A stretch of DNA of 64,000 bases from NCBI RefSeq assembly GCF_004138125.1, contig NZ_RXHS01000007.1:1-64000 (forward strand), given 5' to 3'. The DNA comes from Seramator thermalis (lineage in GTDB: Bacteria; Bacteroidota; Bacteroidia; Bacteroidales; Dysgonomonadaceae). Below the pieces are notes generated by a model that had not been told where the DNA came from, searched no databases, and saw only the letters and a list, made by a program, of their open reading frames with translations. This document shows, piece after piece, positions 47,025 through 56,376 of the stretch (position 1 is its first letter; each line of letters opens with the position of its first letter). Position numbers and translations under genes: made by a program.

Positions 47025-47239
47025 TCCGGCAAAGGTGGGGCGGTGGATTGAAGGCCTCGATTGCGATGGATTTCTGCCTTCGAGGATGTTTTTTGGCTTG
47101 GAAAGCCGAATTTTCATAACCGCAGAATTCATTCTGCGGGGTTGATCAACATCGGAAATCTGCCTGGAAGGCAGAACATCAGATATTCATACGTAACCCC
47201 ACGCTGCCGCACGAATTCTTTCGTGTGGTACTGGAGAAT

Positions 47240-47465
47240 GAAATTGAATTTGTCCCGTAGGGACAACCTTTTGGTAGAAAAAGAACCCGAACCAAGACAC
47301 AAAATCCTGTAGGGATGACCTTACGACAACAATTTCAGGGATAAAGAATTGTCGCCCCGACGGGGCTATGATATTTCCTCATTTCTAACTTCTCCACTTC
47401 TTTCAATTATCCATTATCCATTATCAATTGTCAATTAATTCATGTGGTATTGAATTTGTGGAAGC
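47240..47465. repeat. About 225-bp direct repeat, copy 1
   Basis: Matches 47538-47775 closely. It contains TTGTCCC/GGGACAA (47250-47266) and GCCCC/GGGGC (47354-47366) hairpins, and ends in short tandem CCATTAT units. Confidence 0.85.
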
Positions 47466-47537
47466 AGCCGGATACAGTTTGAAAGTTCATAAAGTTAAAA
47501 GTTGAAAGTTATAGAGAGATAAAAGCGAGTAGCGTAT

Positions 47538-47775
47538 GAAATTGAATTTGTCCCGTATGGACAACCTTTTGCTAGAAAAAGAGACCGAACCAAAACACAA
47601 AATCCTGTAGGGATGACCTTACGACAACAATTTCAGGGATAAAGAATTGTCGCCCCGACGGGGCTATGATATTTCCTCATTTCTAACTTCTCCACTTCTT
47701 TCAATTATCCATTATCCATTATCCATTATCCATTATCAATTGTCAATTAATTCATGTGGTATTGCATTAGTGGAA
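47538..47775. repeat. About 225-bp direct repeat, copy 2
   Basis: Second copy of 47240-47465. It has two extra CCATTAT-type units, which explain its greater length. Confidence 0.85.
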
Positions 47776-48115
47776 GCACAATTGAATGAAACCGTAATTC
47801 ATAAACAATCATGCTATACGTATTTTTTGGCTAAAACATGTAATCAGCGGTGTAGAAACCATGACTTTTGGCGCCGGACATGCTTTCTTCACATCAAGAT
47901 GACAGGTCGTGGCAAGTCAATCGTGTCATTTCAGAGTGAAAACGGGAGGTCATTCCTCGCCGAACGTGTCATCATTGAGCGAAGATGATGGGATTTGATA
48001 GGATATGGTGTTAATTTGGCCTCATTATTTAACGATTTTCTACGGATTCGCTTCATCACGAAATGTAGAAACCGCAATTTTCTTGGCTGATGTAGTTTTC
48101 CGAAAGTTTATACCC

Positions 48116-48186
48116 TTTGCCGGCGGAGGTGCTTACCTGTGCCGTTTCTTATCGGTAGCGGCACAGATAGATATCTGCGCCAGCGC
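48116..48186. repeat. 71-bp direct repeat, copy 1
   Basis: Aligns with 48317-48387 with about eight differences. TGTGCCG and CGGCACA can pair to form a hairpin. No other function is seen in 47776-48559. Confidence 0.7.
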
Positions 48187-48316
48187 GGTGCGAAGTGGGT
48201 TAGAGGAAACATGGAGCTACCATGGAGGAAACATGGAGTTGCCTCGGAGCTATGTCGGAGCTATAGCGCAAGAGGGTTATAGATGGATTGGATTGAGATG
48301 AAGGATAGGAGGAAAG

Positions 48317-48387
48317 TTTGCCGGCGCAGGTGTTTACTTGTGCCGTTTCTTATCGGCAGAGGCACAGATAGATGTCTGCGCCGGCAG
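48317..48387. repeat. 71-bp direct repeat, copy 2
   Basis: Second copy of 48116-48186. The ends carry GCCGGCG and GCGCCGGC-like inverted motifs. Confidence 0.7.
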
Positions 48388-48559
48388 AAGTTGTTATCTA
48401 TCAAGTTGTGGTGGCATTCAGACAGATTATTCTCAATTTGAAATTGCTTTTACATCTAACAGAAGACTAATATCCCTCTCAAGTAGGTGGAATAGGAAAT
48501 CGGGCGGGGATAATATACGTATTCACTAAATCATGGTAAATGTTGCAGTTTACGAATAC

Positions 48560-48591
48560 AAAAAGAGTGTCCGTTCAGGACACTCTTTTTT
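48560..48591. terminator. Rho-independent terminator of the second SusCD locus
   Basis: AAAAGAGTGTCC pairs perfectly with GGACACTCTTTT around loop GTTCA. On the minus strand a T-tract follows. It lies 28 bp after the last gene of the locus. Confidence 0.9.
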
Positions 48592-48618
48592 GAACTATAA
48601 TTCATACATTAGATATTT

Positions 48619-49341
48619 TTACATATCTTCAGGCATGCCTGTATAACGATATCCTGCAAGAGTCCAATGTTCATCCCAGTCGGCGGCTGGAGCGGGGGTG
48701 TTGCTTCCGGGTTTTAATCGCCATGCATACTTGGGCACTTGGGGATCTTCCCATTCATCTTCTGGAAGAGTATAGCTTTCGAACACAACAAAATCATGAT
48801 GCATTACAGCTTTTACATATATACTATCTGAAGTATTTCCTCCTATTGTTGTAGCACCTTTAGGAATGATTTTCCCCTCCTCAAGAGTAACCCTTGTATA
48901 AAGTTGAATTCCATCAATTAATGTTCCTTCTGAAGTAGGAACACCATAATAGGAATTTGCATTACTCTGACTAAATGAAGCTATTCCGCCGGTAGGTCTA
49001 AAAATATAATAATAGGTGCTTGCAATATTTGATACGGTTTCATCCGATTTGAATAAAGAGATGTCGCCAGTAATTTTGAATTTTGCTTTTATGTGAGCCC
49101 CAGCTACCTCGGTATCCAACCATATTTCATCTTTTACATTTGCGGCACTGTTGTATATCATCAATTCAATGCCATCCTCGATGGATGTATCGTCGTCTGA
49201 ATATTCCTCACAAGTTGTGGCTACGACGTAGCGTCCATCATAGGAGGCTGTTTCAGTGTACCAATTATCAAGTTCTTTCTGGCACGAATTAAAACTGATA
49301 ATAGTTAGGAATATACCCATTAAATAAATATTTTTTCTCAT
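48619..49341 (-). CDS. Lipoprotein resembling the Lipid_bd (PF12888-type) family
   Basis: This 240-residue protein has a lipoprotein signal MRKNIYLMGIFLTIISFNSC (Cys20). The mature part opens with KELDNWYTETASYDGRYVV and is rich in beta strands, like the putative lipid-binding lipoproteins encoded with SusCD pairs in Bacteroides. It is the fourth gene of the SusC-SusD-DUF5012-lipoprotein operon, 4 bp after its upstream neighbour. From gene order it should be a surface accessory subunit. The family assignment is by recognition. Confidence 0.7.
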   Translation of the reverse strand: MRKNIYLMGIFLTIISFNSCQKELDNWYTETASYDGRYVVATTCEEYSDDDTSIEDGIELMIYNSAANVKDEIWLDTEVAGAHIKAKFKITGDISLFKSDETVSNIASTYYYIFRPTGGIASFSQSNANSYYGVPTSEGTLIDGIQLYTRVTLEEGKIIPKGATTIGGNTSDSIYVKAVMHHDFVVFESYTLPEDEWEDPQVPKYAWRLKPGSNTPAPAADWDEHWTLAGYRYTGMPEDM

Positions 49342-49345
49342 ATTT

Positions 49346-50035
49346 CTATTTTTTATTAAGTACTATAAAGAATTTCATTCCTGCATAATAGGCCGTCCAT
49401 TTAATGGAGCCATCCTCAGGATTATAAACAGCATCCATTAAATCACTCAACGAATCTCCCCATCCAGAAACATGGCTGGAAAGTAATGCTAATGTATTAT
49501 CTGGCTTAAGCTGAATTTGACCTTTTGCGGCATATAAACTACCATATTTGGCCCTTTGATCGTAATACCCTCCCAGTAAATCTGAAACTTCGAAGAACCC
49601 CGGAGCAATTTTCTTTATTGAAACCTTAAAACCAGGGTAAGGAGTAATTACAGCAGCTTCTCTTCGAGTGCCTTCAACCGTTATATATTCTCCCGAAATA
49701 TCTGTTGTTATAGATGGATCGGCTACAATTACTGTGCGTGTTCTTGTGGTTTTTACACCATCAGCATTCACTATGGAATAATTTATGGGATAAACACCAA
49801 CAGTATTTCCGTCAACTTCACCTTCAACCTTTACTGTATTAGTAATATCCTCGCCTGCATAAATTACTTTATAACCAGGTTCTTTGTAAACATTATTCAA
49901 TGGAAGAAGATAATTCTCACCTTCAAAAAGTTCAAAATACAATATACTTGACACTCCCTCTGTTTCTTTCTCACAAGAGTAGAAGAAAGAAAGAGAAATC
50001 AATATAATTGAAATGTATAATAAATTCTTTTTCAT
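49346..50035 (-). CDS. DUF5012/BT_2262-like surface lipoprotein with Ig-like domain
   Basis: The 229-residue protein has lipoprotein signal ISLSFFYSC (Cys20). Residues about 45-110 form a DUF5011-like beta repeat (EPGYKVIYAGEDITNTVKV, then GVYPINYSIVNADG). The C-terminal half is a beta domain with no enzyme motif. The gene order places it beside the SusD-like protein, so it is probably part of the surface receptor complex. Confidence 0.75.
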   Translation of the reverse strand: MKKNLLYISIILISLSFFYSCEKETEGVSSILYFELFEGENYLLPLNNVYKEPGYKVIYAGEDITNTVKVEGEVDGNTVGVYPINYSIVNADGVKTTRTRTVIVADPSITTDISGEYITVEGTRREAAVITPYPGFKVSIKKIAPGFFEVSDLLGGYYDQRAKYGSLYAAKGQIQLKPDNTLALLSSHVSGWGDSLSDLMDAVYNPEDGSIKWTAYYAGMKFFIVLNKK

Positions 50036-50055
50036 ATTTTATGTATATATTAAAT

Positions 50056-51606
50056 TTATTTTCCGTTTTTAACATCCCACCATACTTTTACTCCGACATT
50101 TGGTTTTTGATTGGGCGCATTATTGTTCCTGAAAATGTAAGAGCTTGGATAAAGAGGTGAAGCCGGCAAATTCCCTTGGAGAAGACCTCTACCTTTGACC
50201 GATATAGTTAAATCTCCAATTGGGAAATTAGCATTTGCAACAACTCTATTTGCAGCTATATCAATCTCATTGACAGAAGGATATTTTGTCCTGTTTCGTT
50301 CCAAAAATGACTCAATGTGCTGATAATTGGCGTTAGCTACCCATTTTTGCATCGCAATTTGTTTGATCATTGCTTCGGTATTTCCTCCCTGCCATTTGGC
50401 ATAACCATTCGCTTCAATAATTGAATAATCATCAATTCCATGTTGTTTCAACGATGCAATTACTCCTTTTTCATAATAATCTTTGGCTTGGGCTGCTTGA
50501 GATGCTCGCGCATATACTTCGGCAATGTAGAAATTTACTTCCCATTCGGACATTAGCATTAAATCAAGGACCTCTAATAAATTATTTTCTTCAAGTTTTT
50601 TTTCATCGAGATTAAATATGGAGGTTGCGTAGGTTTCCTTATCATCAGTTGTCCCGTTGCCATCAGAATCAAACTTAGAATCAAAATCTCCGAAAAAAGC
50701 GCCCTTTGTTCCTACAAATAATTTCTTGAGACGCGGATCGTCATTTGTGCTTAAATAGTCAATAAAATTTTTGCAGGCTATCACATTTGTTGAGAAATAA
50801 TTAGCCCCTCCTAATTGAAATTCTCTCATGGGATGACGCTTGCCTTCCACTTTCTCATCCCATACGGATCCTGGTATCTTAGCGCTTTTGATTAGGAGGT
50901 CAGCCGAATTGATAAAACTTAATACGTCTGCATTTTTATACTGAGGTGTTTCAGATAAACGTATCATCAATTTCAGTTTCAAAGAATTGGCAAATCTGTA
51001 CCATTGATCCAAGTTCCCTTGATAGATTAAATCATATGAAGCATCAATATAAGACTTACTTAAATCTACCGCCAATAATTTATCTACTCTTTTCAGTAAA
51101 TCCGCATAGATAGCGTCTCCTTTATCCTGAACAGGGTGGAAAACTTCTTCATCACCTTTCAAGGCTTCAAAGTAGGGCATATCACCCCAAACATCGGTTA
51201 TAATCTGCCAAGTGAAAATAGATAAAGCCTCTGCGACAAAATAATATCCCCTGTTTTCATCATCGGCTGACATCTTTTTAATTCGTTCGAGGTCAGTCAT
51301 GGGCTCTCTCATCAATGATTGATAAGTGGTGTTAAATTCCTGAGGTAGATATTCGCAGAGTGATTTGAACTGTGAGGCTGTGTAGGATTGGGTCCAGTAC
51401 TCCACCCAAAAACCACCGCCAAAACCAAAATCCCATCCCATTAAGTTATTAGCAACGCCCACTTCTGCTGCCGGTAATAAAACTTTTGCATCAGGGATTT
51501 CCTCCAAGGCATTGGGGTCGTGATTCACGTCGAGCCAATCATTACAACTTGGAATGACAACCAGAGTGATAATAACGGAAAATATAATTAATAATTTATT
51601 TTTCAT
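50056..51606 (-). CDS. SusD/RagB-like lipoprotein (SusD-like_2 type)
   Basis: This 516-residue lid protein has the signal ending IPSC (about residue 21) and then NDWLDVNHDPNALEEIPD, typical of the SusD-like_2 group. TPR-like helices cover the middle (YYFVAEALSIFTWQIITDVW). The C-terminal part contains AMQKWVANANYQHIESFLER. It pairs with the SusC gene 20 bp upstream. Composition is AT-rich, unlike the dextran-locus SusD. Confidence 0.92.
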   Translation of the reverse strand: MKNKLLIIFSVIITLVVIPSCNDWLDVNHDPNALEEIPDAKVLLPAAEVGVANNLMGWDFGFGGGFWVEYWTQSYTASQFKSLCEYLPQEFNTTYQSLMREPMTDLERIKKMSADDENRGYYFVAEALSIFTWQIITDVWGDMPYFEALKGDEEVFHPVQDKGDAIYADLLKRVDKLLAVDLSKSYIDASYDLIYQGNLDQWYRFANSLKLKLMIRLSETPQYKNADVLSFINSADLLIKSAKIPGSVWDEKVEGKRHPMREFQLGGANYFSTNVIACKNFIDYLSTNDDPRLKKLFVGTKGAFFGDFDSKFDSDGNGTTDDKETYATSIFNLDEKKLEENNLLEVLDLMLMSEWEVNFYIAEVYARASQAAQAKDYYEKGVIASLKQHGIDDYSIIEANGYAKWQGGNTEAMIKQIAMQKWVANANYQHIESFLERNRTKYPSVNEIDIAANRVVANANFPIGDLTISVKGRGLLQGNLPASPLYPSSYIFRNNNAPNQKPNVGVKVWWDVKNGK

Positions 51607-51626
51607 AATCTCTAATTTTATAATAA

Positions 51627-54600
51627 TTAAAATGTCACATTTAATCCAAATACATAGGTTTGATAAGGAGGAGTAGTTCCAAACTCACCAAATTTGGCTG
51701 CAATATTATTTCCGAAAGTAGTTATCTCCGGATCGATGTATTGATTCTCTGCCGGAGTCCACAAGAGGATATTTGAAGCAGTGAGAGAAGCACTCAATCG
51801 AGTTATACCTAACCTTGTTACTAACGATTTAGGCAATTCATACACCAGACTAACATTTCTGAGTTTTAGATAAGAACGATCTATGACAGCAAAGTCAGAA
51901 TAATCGAATCCGCCGTTGCTGTAAAAGGTATGAAGAGCCGTAGGATCTACAGGTGTGGTGTTTTCACTATAAGTACCATCTAAATTATCTACAACCGAAT
52001 TAGGAATGATAAATGGATTTCTATCATTATATACCGTTTCGGGACCACTTCCAACCCAATGCATATAATCTTTTGTATAACTGTAGATGTTTCCACCGTA
52101 TCGGAAATCAAAAGTGCCTGAAAGTGAGAGTCCTTTGTAGGTAAATGTATTTGTCAGACCCATTCTGTATTTCTCATTAATATCTTTGTTTAGATAAACC
52201 TCATTTGGGGTGGGCTGAGGATTGCCATTCCCATCTACTACTGTATGCTCAACCCCGTCGATTTCGACTTTAAGAGCTTTCTGGGACTTAAACTGTCCGA
52301 TCGGTTCTCCTTCTACAGCATAGATGCCAATTCCTCCAAATCCACCAAGAAAAACTTCCGGTACATCCAAACGTTCAACTTTATTGTAGTTCTTTGTAAA
52401 GTTATAAGAGATATCCCATTGAAAATCTTTTGACCGTATAGGTGATATATTCAAAAGAAGTTCGATACCTTGATTTCTCACATCTCCCAAATTAGCCATC
52501 TGGGAAGTATATCCGGTAGTAGGATCGATAGGCAGAGTTGCAATAAGCCCATTTGTCATTTTGTTGTAGTAAGAGAGTTCTAAGCCTAATCGATGTTTAA
52601 AAAAGTTAAGATCAGCTCCGATTTCAAATTCATCGGTCAACTCCGGCTTTAAATTGATGTTTCCTGCCGTGTTTGAAACGGAGTACGCATTCACTCCTCC
52701 GATAGGGAATGTGAGATAATCGACATTAGGATATCCTGGGTTAGATATTTCGGCCGCTGCAAGTCTCGCATTAACTGCATAAAGCCCCGCATCTTTTCCG
52801 GTACGACCGTAGGACAAACGTAGTTTTGCAAAGTCAAGAATACCTGTATCTACATCTTTCCCCTTAAGATAGTCAGTAAGTAAGAAACTCAACATTCCGC
52901 TTGGATAAAAATATGAGTTCTTTCCTGAAGGTAAAGTAGAAGAGTAATCATTTCTTCCTGTTAGGGTTAAATACAGGTAATCGCGATATCCCAAATCAGC
53001 ATTTAAATACATACCCCATAATCGATAGAGAGTCGAAGCCTGAGTTGCAGTAGAAGGACTTAGTGAATTTGTGAAATCGTAAAATCCGGGTATGTCTATT
53101 GATGTGATCTGACCTCCAATTGCATTGTAGGATTGTTCATTAGTATTGCCTCCGGCAATAGCATTTAATGAAAAATCGCCAAATTGATCTTGATAGTTTA
53201 AAATAAAATCATGATTCACTTGTATTCTCTGTCTTCTGGTTTGGTCATACCAACCCGGATTCTCATTAGAAGAGTCTTCATTTGGGGATCCCGGCGAAAA
53301 TTTAATGGCATCCGAATGTGTGTCGGCAATCGATGACTCATAGTCTCCTCCGAAACGATAAGTGAATTTCAGATTATCTAAAATATCATAATCAAGTTGC
53401 ACTTTCCCAAAGAATTTGTATTTATTTTGAACTGCTTCCCTTATGTGCAGCATATAGTATGGATTCACCCCATAAGGAGTGAAATAATTATCTACATTGT
53501 TGAATTTATTATTGAAATCTTTTAAATCAACAATAGAAATATCTGTTGCAATTTCACTCAAGGAACGATATATGGAATTATCCTGACCAGTTGGAGACAC
53601 TTCATTTCTTTCAGAACTAAAGTTAATTGAGCTGCTTACAGTAAGTTTATTTGCTTTGTGAGATCCATTAGAAGCAATGGTATATCGTTTATATGAGTCA
53701 TCGTTCGTTGGAATTGGTCCATCGATATAATTTTGAGATACGGAAGCATGAAATTGTGTTTTGTCGTTACCTCCTGTTAGTGACACTGCATTGTTATAAC
53801 CAATACCAAAATCATAAAAATCACGAATTCGATTATTTAAGTAAACGTATGGCTTAATTTGTTGACTATTATCAACGATATTTCCCCACACACGCTCTTT
53901 TCCATCAAATGGAGCACCCCAGCTACCGTTTTCATCTAACGCACGATCGCCGCTCCAGCCTTGACCAAACATTGTTTGTTCTGTGGGTATTCGGCCGACT
54001 TGTTGTACTGTAAGCCCTCCATCATAAGCGATTAAAAATTTCCCATCTGTATTTTTGCCCGATTTGGTTGTAATCATAATTACCCCCTGTGCTGCACGAG
54101 AGCCATAGAGAGCAGAAGCAGCAGAACCTTTCAAAACCGTGATGTTCTCAATATCATTTGGATTCAAGGCGTTTATACCTGATCCAAAGTCAGCTTGAGA
54201 ATTCAGGTCAGTACCGGAGCGATTCTGAGCATTCGTAATAGGAACTCCGTCAACCACATATAGGGGTTGATTATTACCAAAAGAGCTATAACCGCGAATG
54301 ACTACATTCTGAGTTCCTCCAGGGTTGGCTGATGAAGAAGAAACATCCAACCCCGCAACTTTTCCTTGTAGAGCAGAGATTGGATTTACGGCTTTAGAAC
54401 GTGTAATTTCGTCTGCCGATACTGAGGCAACTCCATATCCTAATGTCTTTTTTTCTCGGGTTAGACCTAATGCAGTGACCACGACTTCATCAAGCATTTC
54501 TGTGTCTTCTCTCAGCGTTACACTGACATTTGGTTGCACAGGTACTTCCTGTGTCCGCATACCCACGTACGAAATCACCAAAGTTCCGTTGGCGGGAGCC

Positions 54601-54785
54601 GATAAGTTGAAACGTCCGTCGACGTCGGTAACCGTACCCTGCGACGTGCCTTTGATTTGGATGGTTGCGCCGATCACCGGTTGGCCGGTTTCGTCCACAA
54701 CTGTTCCACGCACCTGTGTCTGAGCGGTTACGATCCCTATCCCGATAATGAACAGGGCTAAAAACATTGTTAGTTTTCTTTTCAT
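51627..54785 (-). CDS. SusC/RagA-family TonB-dependent transporter (no STN domain)
   Basis: The ATG at 54785 gives 1052 residues starting MKRKLTMFLALFIIGIGIVT; the open frame extends eight codons further without benefit. A carboxypeptidase-regulatory-like domain (about 24-95) is followed by the TonB-box-like DEVVVTALG, then a plug (YGVASVSADEITRSKAVNP) and a barrel ending FGLNVTF. There is no STN domain, so it is not controlled through an anti-sigma factor. The gene order suggests a peptide importer. The first 80 codons are richer in G+C (32/60 at 54601-54660) than the next region (26/60 at 54421-54480). Confidence 0.93.
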   Translation of the reverse strand: MKRKLTMFLALFIIGIGIVTAQTQVRGTVVDETGQPVIGATIQIKGTSQGTVTDVDGRFNLSAPANGTLVISYVGMRTQEVPVQPNVSVTLREDTEMLDEVVVTALGLTREKKTLGYGVASVSADEITRSKAVNPISALQGKVAGLDVSSSSANPGGTQNVVIRGYSSFGNNQPLYVVDGVPITNAQNRSGTDLNSQADFGSGINALNPNDIENITVLKGSAASALYGSRAAQGVIMITTKSGKNTDGKFLIAYDGGLTVQQVGRIPTEQTMFGQGWSGDRALDENGSWGAPFDGKERVWGNIVDNSQQIKPYVYLNNRIRDFYDFGIGYNNAVSLTGGNDKTQFHASVSQNYIDGPIPTNDDSYKRYTIASNGSHKANKLTVSSSINFSSERNEVSPTGQDNSIYRSLSEIATDISIVDLKDFNNKFNNVDNYFTPYGVNPYYMLHIREAVQNKYKFFGKVQLDYDILDNLKFTYRFGGDYESSIADTHSDAIKFSPGSPNEDSSNENPGWYDQTRRQRIQVNHDFILNYQDQFGDFSLNAIAGGNTNEQSYNAIGGQITSIDIPGFYDFTNSLSPSTATQASTLYRLWGMYLNADLGYRDYLYLTLTGRNDYSSTLPSGKNSYFYPSGMLSFLLTDYLKGKDVDTGILDFAKLRLSYGRTGKDAGLYAVNARLAAAEISNPGYPNVDYLTFPIGGVNAYSVSNTAGNINLKPELTDEFEIGADLNFFKHRLGLELSYYNKMTNGLIATLPIDPTTGYTSQMANLGDVRNQGIELLLNISPIRSKDFQWDISYNFTKNYNKVERLDVPEVFLGGFGGIGIYAVEGEPIGQFKSQKALKVEIDGVEHTVVDGNGNPQPTPNEVYLNKDINEKYRMGLTNTFTYKGLSLSGTFDFRYGGNIYSYTKDYMHWVGSGPETVYNDRNPFIIPNSVVDNLDGTYSENTTPVDPTALHTFYSNGGFDYSDFAVIDRSYLKLRNVSLVYELPKSLVTRLGITRLSASLTASNILLWTPAENQYIDPEITTFGNNIAAKFGEFGTTPPYQTYVFGLNVTF

Positions 54786-54970
54786 AAACTCTACTTTTAG
54801 ATTAAACACTGATTAATAAAAAATTAAATTATACCATTATAAACGCCCTTAAGATCCATCTCAGGAGCGCATTCGATGGGGAAACGAAAGCGAAGAGAAT
54901 GGTTGTTCCTAACAGCATTTAGTGCATACCAGCAGTCGATTAACATAATTACAGACTATGTATGACATCG

Positions 54971-54978
54971 CAAATATA
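54971..54978 (-). promoter_or_regulatory. Bacteroidetes -7 element for the second SusCD locus
   Basis: On the minus strand this reads TATATTTG (TAnnTTTG), 186 bp before the susC ATG, which implies a long 5' leader. No -33 was recognised. Confidence 0.35.
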
Positions 54979-55510
54979 TATTAAAATTACATACCGAGTA
55001 TTTTTTCATAACTTTTTTTTCGTTTCAGGTTGCAATTTTTTATCAATAATGAGTAAAAAATACACTTTCATTTATTATTGCGATGCTAAAAGACCGCCAA
55101 AGGCTATCCCCACTTTTAACATTCGGTAAAACTGATCTCTTCTCTATGTACAAAAACACCTAAAACATGTGCAAATATATAACCTTTTTACAAATTGGAA
55201 TCATATCCGTACGATTTTAACATGTTTGGTATGCAAAAGTTCATAATTCGAGACAAATGTTGGCGAATATGCTCAAATAAAAACAATGCGAACAGGAAAT
55301 ATGCAAAGATTGGAATTACGAATTTCGATTCTGTTTATTATTTGCGCTTGTGAGACATTTTGTCTGTACCACTAATAAGAAACTGCACAAGTAATTACTT
55401 ACGCCGGCGGGTGCGGGGATGATCGCATGATAGAAATCTTGCGATAGTAAGTTGAACGTGAGAAATGGGAAGTGAGAAATTGAGAAATGAAGAAATAGGA
55501 ATTAAGACCT

Positions 55511-55631
55511 AAGAATTTACCGTGAATCATTACAAAATTATCTGCGGATATCTGCTTGAAATCTTTTTCTGAACTTTTTCTTGCTGATTGAAGTTTTTTC
55601 TGCGATGATCTGCGTGAACTTTCAAGAGAAA
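55511..55631. repeat. Long inverted repeat, right copy
   Basis: Nearly exact reverse complement of 43382-43503. The similarity continues to about 55720 against 43290-43381, and a further short match near 55830-55870 corresponds to about 43260-43300. The spacer 54979-56314 otherwise shows no gene. Confidence 0.8.
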
Positions 55632-56022
55632 TGGGAAGTGAAAAGTGAAAGGCTAAAAATGGAGGTTGGAGAATGGAGAATGGGAAATAGGGGCGAAAAA
55701 TTTTTTGCCCGTACTTTGAGTCTTAGAGCCTTAGCGGCTATTATTTGCCACGAAGACGAAAAGAAACGAAGTTGGTTTTGTAATGGGCAAAATTATCGTA
55801 ACTCCCCGTGCATTGTCTTTGACTATTTTCATAAAGAATTCATCGGAAAATCACTAAATCATCGAATCGGTCATTTCTGATTTCTCAACTTCCACTATGC
55901 TAATAAGAGACGAAACTAAAATTTTCTCCTAAATGTGGCAAATTTTTTTTTTATTCAGTTAAATAGTTAGTGAAAGCTTACATCAAGTTTGCTATTTTTC
56001 TTCTTTTAAGGCAATTACGGTG

Positions 56023-56084
56023 CAACTCCCAGTCAACTCCCAGTCAACTCCCAGTCAACTCCCAGTCAACTCCCAGTCAACTCC
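56023..56084. repeat. 11-bp tandem repeat, five units plus a partial
   Basis: CAACTCCCAGT is repeated without error at 56023-56077, with a partial unit to 56084. It lies about 230 bp upstream of the pheA-operon promoter. The unit length is not a multiple of three and no open frame crosses it usefully. Confidence 0.95.
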
Positions 56085-56314
56085 ATATAAGCCCCATATA
56101 CCTTTCGCCAAAAATTTGTCATAAATCGAAAAAGAGATAAGTTTTGTAGTTGAAATAAATTGTTGTGTCGAGGGGTCAGCCTATCCCAATATGCTGTCCA
56201 TCGAACTTTGGATAGAAGTTGAATCGGTGAATTCGATAACATTTCGGCTATATACCGAAAGGCTCTTTTACTTTAAACCTATTATTTGTGAAATCAACCA
56301 CATTTTTTTCTCGA

Positions 56315-56348
56315 TTTGATTTTTTTATTCAAAAAAATATTACTTTTG
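56315..56348 (+). promoter_or_regulatory. Promoter of the Phe/Tyr biosynthesis operon
   Basis: TTTG at 56315-56318 and TACTTTTG at 56341-56348 match the Bacteroidetes -33 TTTG and -7 TAnnTTTG elements with a 22-bp spacer. Transcription should begin near 56355, about 20 bases before the leader-peptide ATG. Confidence 0.7.
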
Positions 56349-56376
56349 TAGCGTCATTTCATCGAAAACGAACAAA

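Noticed and set aside
46195-47775. CRISPR array
   Set aside because: Repeats are long, irregularly spaced and contain palindromes; there are no uniform spacers or cas genes.
47647-48301. Small open frames at 47647-47988 and 48005-48301
   Set aside because: They run through duplicated repeat DNA, lack recognisable domains and have no promoter or neighbour context.
56023-56084. CRISPR or coding repeat
   Set aside because: Units are 11 bp, directly adjacent without spacers, and not a multiple of three.
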